Notes under the pieces: model-generated
What the model was told of the DNA's origin: nothing
What the model saw: only the letters and a program-made list of their open reading frames with translations
Databases searched by the model: none
Program-made: the position numbers and the translations under genes
Origin: Heterotrichella gracilis
Taxonomy: Eukaryota; Sar; Xanthophyceae; Tribonematales; Xanthonemataceae
Reading direction: 5' to 3'
Assembly: GCA_032358255.1 (NCBI GenBank)
Contig: JAULBX010027938.1
Location: 124,001-188,000, forward strand
DNA length: 64,000 nt
Part shown: positions 59,001-64,000 of the stretch, one piece after another
Position numbering within the stretch: the first letter of the stretch is position 1
How the letters are laid out: each line of letters starts with the position of its first letter

Positions 59001-60641
59001 GGTGCGTGGGTGGGGTTGATGTAGGGCTTCTAAGGTGGTGGTGTTAAGGGTTTTACAGGACTTGGTTTGGGCTGCATACAGACACGGTGGGGAGGGAGGA
59101 TGGCGCGCAGGCGCACCGGAAGATGTGGCGGTGCGGGGCCTGTGGGTGGTCATATGGTGCATGTGGTCTTGGGTACACGTCACCCGCATGCCAGTGTGAC
59201 TCTGTTGCCCCTAAATGCCACCCACTCAACACCACCCCGCTTTATGTTCCCACATGCTTGCTCACCCACACACATGCACCCATCCACATCCGCCCCTTGT
59301 ACCCCTTGCTTGTACCCCCCCGGGCCTATGCCAGCAACCTAAACCCTGAACCCTATTTCTTCAGGGTGTGGGTGGTCTGCTGCTCACCCTTGCTTGTGCC
59401 AGCAACGGCGTCATCCCCAACCTTGACTACCTGGCAGCGCACTTCTCGCCTGACCTTGTGCGCACAGTGGCGACGCTGCTGGGGAGCGCGGAAGGTGCGG
59501 GGGTTAGTATATAGATTGTTTTGTTGTGGTACAGTATTTTATTTCACCGGTAATGAAAGGGTGGACACCATGGCAGGGGATGTAGTACTAAAAAAAACCA
59601 AATAATAAAAAACTCCTTTGTACTGTTCATTGCCAGGGAACGCCAAGGAAGAAGATTGAGTGTAAAGATTCAACTCAAACCCACCGTTTTTAATTAATCC
59701 GCCCCCCCCTTTTCCGCAGGCGGGGTTCTGGGGAGCTGGCGGGCGCTCCAGTCTGCGCTGGGCGACCGCGTGCTGAATGAAGTTGACACCATGACCGCAT
59801 ACTCAGAGGGTGTGCTGGGTGAGCTGTCCAAGGAGGCGGACAACGGGAGGGTGCTGCGGCTGCTGGTGCGGCTGGGCACCATTGTGGAGCGGCCGGAGGG
59901 GGATATGGACCAGCAGTGGGCAGAGACGGGGGACAGGTGGGTTGCGGTGGGGATTTGGCTGGCGTGTTGTGTAGTCATGGCTGTTTTGGCATGGTGTGGA
60001 AGTGCTACTGTCAGTGGGATTTGCACTTGGGTCGTGGTGGGTACAACGGGAGGTGCTGCGGCTGCTGGTGCGGATGGACACCTTTGTGGAGCGGCCGGAG
60101 GTGGATATGGACCAACAGTGGGCGGAGACGGGGGACAGGTGGGTTGCGATGGGGGGGTTGGAATGTGTGTTGTGTAATAGTGGCTATTGTGACATGGGGA
60201 GTGGGAGTGCCACTGTCAGTGGGAAGTTGCATGTACGTACTGGTGGGTACAAGGAGAGGGTGCAGCGGCTGCTTGTGCCGCTGGGTAACCCCTATCCATG
60301 CAGTGCCAAACAGGCCTGTCCTGACACCGCCTGTCCCAATTCTGAATTTCCTCTTACCCTGCCAAAACCCCAGGTACCTCCTCAAGCTCTTCCACGACTT
60401 CCTGTTCCACCAGACCGGCGAGGACGGGGCGCCCATGCTGGACTGGGGCCTCCTCATGGAGGCGCTGAACAAGCTTGATGCAGGGGTGCCCGAGAAGATC
60501 CTGCTGCTCAGCCGGGACGAGCAGTCCATGCTGGTGGTGTCCTACGGGGACGTCAAGCGCTGCATCGAGCGGTGTTACGGGGAGCTGACCGCGCGCGCGG
60601 CGCGCATAAAGGCGGGGGTGCGCATGGAGCGGCACCGGTGA
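56001..60641 (+). CDS. PAN3: PAN3, regulatory subunit of the PAN2-PAN3 poly(A) nuclease
   Basis: Dimeric adaptor that recruits the PAN2 deadenylase to mRNA; 696 residues. Ten exons: 56001-56244, 56512-56610, 56906-57104, 57372-57657, 57861-58055, 58310-58474, 58714-59001, 59365-59494, 59720-59936 and 60374-60641, with agreeing phases and total. The N-terminal part has repeated PAM2-like motifs (FKVSAVPFVPSS, VNAKAFVPGA, NAAPFVPGS, ISAAAAPFVPRG) for poly(A)-binding protein, then Arg/Gly-rich GRGRGRG and RGRGRGFERGRG patches. The classical N-terminal CCCH finger is not seen. The pseudokinase follows (QQYHTLYALED, ALRRIDGRQV, FMVYDYVAGALTLEQ; no HRD or DFG), then the coiled linker and the diagnostic C-terminal knob YLLKLFHDFLFHQTGEDGAPMLDWG...LNKLDAGVPEKILLLSRDEQSMLVVSY. 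The ATG chosen is the last before the first PAM2-like motif. Introns 5, 7 and 9 hold echoes. Confidence 0.93.
58189..58250 (+). repeat. Echo of PAN3 exon 6 start in intron 5
   Basis: Acceptor and 50 bases (VIPTGELLQAALDTVDA) are copied almost perfectly 116 bp upstream, ending in an in-frame stop directly after DA. The copy's splice acceptor (TTCCAG) looks usable. Confidence 0.96.
59069..59139 (+). repeat. Echo of PAN3 exon 7 end in intron 7
   Basis: About 65 bp repeats the exon 7 end (HADAVGREDGAQAQREDLA) and its GTGCG donor, 130 bp downstream. Confidence 0.92.
60045..60285 (+). repeat. Two echoes of PAN3 exon 9 end in intron 9
   Basis: A 105-bp copy (60045-60150) of the VLRLLVRLGTIVERPEGDMDQQWAETGDR end with donor and intron start lies 202 bp downstream. 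A partial third copy of its beginning is at 60239-60285, 207 bp further. The intron body between copies is repeated too, so this is a tandem array of about 205-bp units. Confidence 0.95.
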
Positions 60642-62243
60642 CATGCGCCCCGTGGGGAGGTGGGTGGAGGGCATGGTGGTGTGCGGCGGTTGGCGCAGTG
60701 GAGTGAGACCTTGCTGCTGAGCGGTTGATGGTGGTGTCGTAACAGGGCGATGTCAGGTGTTGCTATTGGGGGCTGTGCGGACGTTGGGGTCGCGCGTGGA
60801 TTGTCATTGGTGATATACACGCTGGCGAAGGGTGTGGGTGGAGGCTTGGTGAATGGCCTTGGTTGTCCAAAGGGCGTGGGCTACACGGGGCAGCTGTGCT
60901 GTACATTTCGGAGTGCAACATGTTGGGAATATGTTTTTGGTGGTGGAGATTGGAACGTTGGCGTGCGTTTTTGGCGATCACTTGGCATGTGCTGATGTTC
61001 CACTGGGTAGATGTGCTTATTCCAGGTACTAGAGGATAGCAGGTTTTTGCATCTGGACTTGTGAAAGGTCGTGCCGTCGTTGAGATATTGCTTGCAGTGC
61101 TAAAGCACCCTGGTATTTTGCCTTCAGCGGTTTTTGCTTCAGCTTTGTACTACAGTATAGGACTTCCACCAGCAGTCGTGCTTTTTTTGCCGTTGAAAGG
61201 TGTTGTGTGACAAGTATTGATTCCCTTACAACGCATAGTTACCTTTGATACCTAGCATTGCTGGCACATTGCTACACTGCCCGCAAGCGTGACTGTGAAA
61301 GTGAATACAGCAACCAGATACTGACGGAAGAACCTTGCATGATTTTCAGTTGTTAGCCTATACCAGTGCTGCTGCTTCCCTTGTTGGTTCCGTTTCCATT
61401 GCTGTGCATTTGGCATGCATGCATCCTGCATTGGTATGACACACATGCATGCATGAGCCACATGCACGGCAACGTTGTCAGTATTTTGTAACGCAGAACC
61501 ATCTACCAGTACGGGCACTCAAAGCCTGGTGTGCAGACACGTCGCGTGGGAATGCCAGAAGGCTATGTGGTAGACCTTGAGTACGGGGGTTGGTAAACCG
61601 ACCCACCTGCAAGTGCATACATATTGCAATCTATTGCTGGACCGAAACTTGTTGCTGGCACCAGGAGTACGATTTTAAAGGACGAGTTTTCAGGCCGCTC
61701 GTTTGCTGTTACAAAGTGCCTTTCCCTTCACCGTGCTCCCCTCTATCCTTGTCGTCGCATTCCAACCCTAATCTTGGCGCCCGGATTCCAGCATCCAGGT
61801 AGGAAGGGTTTTAACCACGTGCACTAAGGGCATGCGTGGTTTTGAAGTACTACTGGACCCGTTGTTACCGGGATAGTGCTGCATCGTCGTCACTCGTGGT
61901 GCACCTTGCAAGTTGTGCGCCCACCCGTGACATCAGCTGCATGCATCTCAGTGGGCGAAACTAGCGAACACCAGCGAAAGCTCTGGCAAGCAACCGTCAC
62001 ACACTAGTAGATCTACACAGACAACATGCTTCGCTCGTTATTGTCCTTCCATTGGACTTGCATCCGCATCCCCCACGATGTAGCACGTTTTTTATTCCTT
62101 TGCACGTTTTTCTTGGCATGCAGGTTGTTGCTCAGCAGGGATCGTCTGCCAAAGCTGCCTGCTATACAACCTTATGCACGATACCTTCCATAAACCCATT
62201 GAAACTTTTGCGAACGGTACAGGTGTGACGGCCCAGCACCAAG
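60642..62243. other. Intergenic region PAN3 to secreted-protein gene
   Basis: About 1.6 kb with the PAN3 3' flank and the promoter of the next gene. TGCATGCATGCA-type palindromes cluster at 61413-61455. No supported exon. Confidence 0.5.
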
Positions 62244-63491
62244 ATGCAGTCACCTCGCTTGGTACCCACCTTGGCATGCGCCTTGCTCCTGGCAGCATGC
62301 GGGGGGGCATGGGCCCAAACCGTGGGCATACAGACCGTCACAAAGACGTACCGCAAGTTCACATCGGAGGACGATGACCCAGCCTGGGTGGATGGCAAAG
62401 ATACGCTTTCCGACCTTGGATACAACATGACGTCAGTTGAAGTGGGCCCTCCAGGAAAGCTGGTGACCTTCCTATCCACCCCCTACGGCAGGATGAGCAT
62501 CCTGGGCCTTCCACCCCTGTTCTCGGCAGATTTCTCTTCGGACTACGGCATCCAGACGGTGTGGCCCTACTGCAAGTCCAAGGAGGAGTGCCCCATGTTC
62601 ACCCAAAAGGTACTTACCCTAGTCGGGTTCAGTGGCGTCTAACCCTCCACCTCACAAGCATTCCTGTTGCCACTCTTGTTGTGTTATTGTAGTGCGTTGA
62701 CAGCAACAGCTTTTGCGCCAGCATGGTGGAAAACTTGTGGAGAGCTTGTGGAGGACTAGCTTAGCAACTTGTGGAGAGCTTGTGGAGAGCACGCTTGAGG
62801 CACAACTGTGCGAGGTTGACCCTAGCCTAGGGTTTAGGGTAAGCGCAATTTGGCACACTGTTACCTCACCAAGGGTTTGGAGACAGTGTGCCCACCTGGC
62901 TTACAGTCGAGATTACAAGCGTACCCCTGATGAGATGCATTGATTGATATTGGCCATCCGCCATGTACTTTCGGGTATGCGTGGTTCCTTGCGTGCATAC
63001 CCCGCCACTACTTGCCTGCCAAGTGGGGCATACAAACCTCTGTCCAACACGTTGCAACTGCCCTCTGATGCAACCTACATCACCCTCTTTTCTCGCAGAC
63101 CAACACCCTGGCAGCATCCCCAATCACCGTGCTGCTCCCCAGCGGGGTGTCCGCCATCGACTTCTACACAGACATCGCCATAGACTGCGAGTCGGTCCTC
63201 TCCATCACAGCGGTCTGCAGCGCCACCGCCCAACCAGGCAGCGTCAACATCACCACCAGCCTGGAATCCATTTGTGGGTCGCCTAAGGTGGGCTCCTACT
63301 ATGGGTTCTACAACCCCTCGGGAGCGATTTCCAGGGTAACGATTAAGTGTGGGAGCCCCTTCCCTCGGTGCCTGGGGCTGATGCGGCTGGGTGTGTTGCC
63401 TGGGCAGGAGGTGGCAGGGGGGGAGTTGGATATGGATGCAGAGGTGCAGGCGGCTCTGGAGGCTGCAGGGGCGGAAATCGCAGCGGCTTGA
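62244..63491 (+). CDS. Secreted protein of unknown family
   Basis: Two exons, 62244-62609 and 63099-63491 (phase 0 join, GTACTT donor, TCTCGCAG acceptor), giving 252 residues. A clear signal peptide opens the protein: MQSPRLVPTLACALLLAACG followed by GAWAQ, with likely cleavage after AWA. The mature part is Ser/Thr/Pro-rich and probably beta-sheet, with cysteines spaced through both exons (WPYCKSKEECPMF, AIDCES, AVCSAT, SICGSP, IKCGSPFPRC) that could form disulfides, and NMT/NIT/NPS-type sequences of which NMT and NIT are N-glycosylation sequons. The tail (ELDMDAEVQAALEAAGAE) is acidic and helical. I do not recognise the family; an extracellular or cell-wall role is inference. The 3' end of the CDS is duplicated downstream. 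A TGTAA word, the usual green-algal polyadenylation signal, lies at about 63890. Confidence 0.8.
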
Positions 63492-63579
63492 AGGTCCAAA
63501 TGGGCATTCCCCGCAATATTTTTTGGCAGCAATCCTGCGAAGTTGGTGTGAACAGCCGAGCGCCTACATTTTGACCTTG

Positions 63580-63697
63580 AGACTGATGCGCCTGGGTGTG
63601 ATCCGTGGGCAGGAGCTGGCAGGGGGGGAGTTGGACATGGATGCAGAGGTGCAGGCGGCCCTGGAGGCGGCTGGGCAGAAATCACAGTGGCTTGAAG
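63580..63697 (+). repeat. Echo of the secreted-protein CDS end in its 3' flank
   Basis: About 115 bp repeats the coding end (LMRLGVLPGQEVAGGELDMDAEVQAALEAAG) and the stop region at high identity, 205 bp downstream, beyond the stop codon. Confidence 0.95.
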
Positions 63698-64000
63698 CTC
63701 CACTGGCAGATGGATATTATAGGAGCACCAGTATTGCATTTTTCTGTGAAACCAGTGTTGCATTTTTCTGTTTGTTTTTGTCTGTATTGCATGCCCATGT
63801 TGGCAGGTTGCTATAGTGCATTTTGTGAGAAATCCCGGGCAACTTTGCACTGCCGGATGAATTCCTTTCACACTAAGCGCGTTTACATCTGTAATTTGTG
63901 ATGAAAGCAATTGGCAATATGTCCTTTGCAACGGCAGCAGGGTAGCAGACATGCACCAGGTGCATACACTACATATATTTGTTATTTGATTGTGCACAGG
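63698..64000. other. 3' flank of the secreted-protein gene
   Basis: AT-richer sequence with a short GCATTTTTCTGT duplication (63737-63772). No coding exon recognised before the window edge. Confidence 0.45.

Noticed and set aside
63308-63997. 229-codon open frame on the minus strand
   Set aside because: Antisense to exon 2 of the secreted-protein gene and to its echo; no motif, and the plus-strand model has a signal peptide and good splice sites.

Overview
The window is nuclear DNA of a eukaryote, most likely a green alga. The genes are split by many GT-AG introns, and the protein set is of plant/algal type: a cytosolic glutamyl-tRNA synthetase with a GST-like N-terminus, MED18, a RING-CH ligase with paired membrane segments, a plastid-type sugar-phosphate translocator relative and an organellar RAP-domain helical-repeat protein. 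Interstitial TTTAGGG tracts (plant/Chlorella-type telomere repeat, not the Chlamydomonas TTTTAGGG type) are scattered through introns. I cannot name the species; a trebouxiophyte or prasinophyte would fit.

Layout. 0-8.3 kb: CDC50/ALIS flippase subunit (-, cut by the window edge), triose-phosphate-translocator-like carrier (+), RING-CH E3 ligase (-). 9.5-17.5 kb: divergent protein kinase (+) and tRNA m1A58 methyltransferase TRM61 (-). 18.2-24.4 kb: glutamyl-tRNA synthetase in 13 exons (+). 25.7-29.5 kb: one-exon FHA protein (-) and a zinc-finger protein (+). 30.7-41.8 kb: an MgtE-type Mg2+ transporter (-) whose best last exon lies about 9.9 kb beyond the rest of the gene, with an AP2-like/coiled-coil gene (+) and an unrecognised 11-exon gene (-) between. 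42.6-44.4 kb: small membrane ORF and Mediator subunit MED18 (+). 45.8-55.1 kb: 13-exon RAP-domain protein (-). 56.0-60.6 kb: PAN3 (+). 62.2-63.5 kb: secreted protein of unknown family (+). Most genes alternate in strand. The models for the kinase, GluRS, translocator, ZF, MED18, MgtE, RAP and PAN3 genes were built exon by exon; their phases agree and each totals a whole number of codons.

The most unusual signal is what I call 'exon echoes'. In the kinase, TRM61, GluRS, RAP, PAN3 and secreted-protein genes, many introns (and two 3' flanks) carry one to three degenerate partial copies of the edge of the adjacent exon, usually with its splice site and some intron. I count roughly 35-40. They read as old tandem duplications spanning splice junctions. 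The copy-to-original distance is often close to 200 bp, and echoes often sit beside TTTAGGG-like tracts. Genes in the AT-richer parts (CDC50, translocator, RING-CH, FHA, ZF, MED18) show none that I could see. One gene carries two intact, in-frame copies of a whole exon, which could be the same process producing new coding sequence. I found no tRNA or rRNA genes, CRISPR arrays, retroelements or recognisable transposase genes; one small hairpin resembles a MITE.
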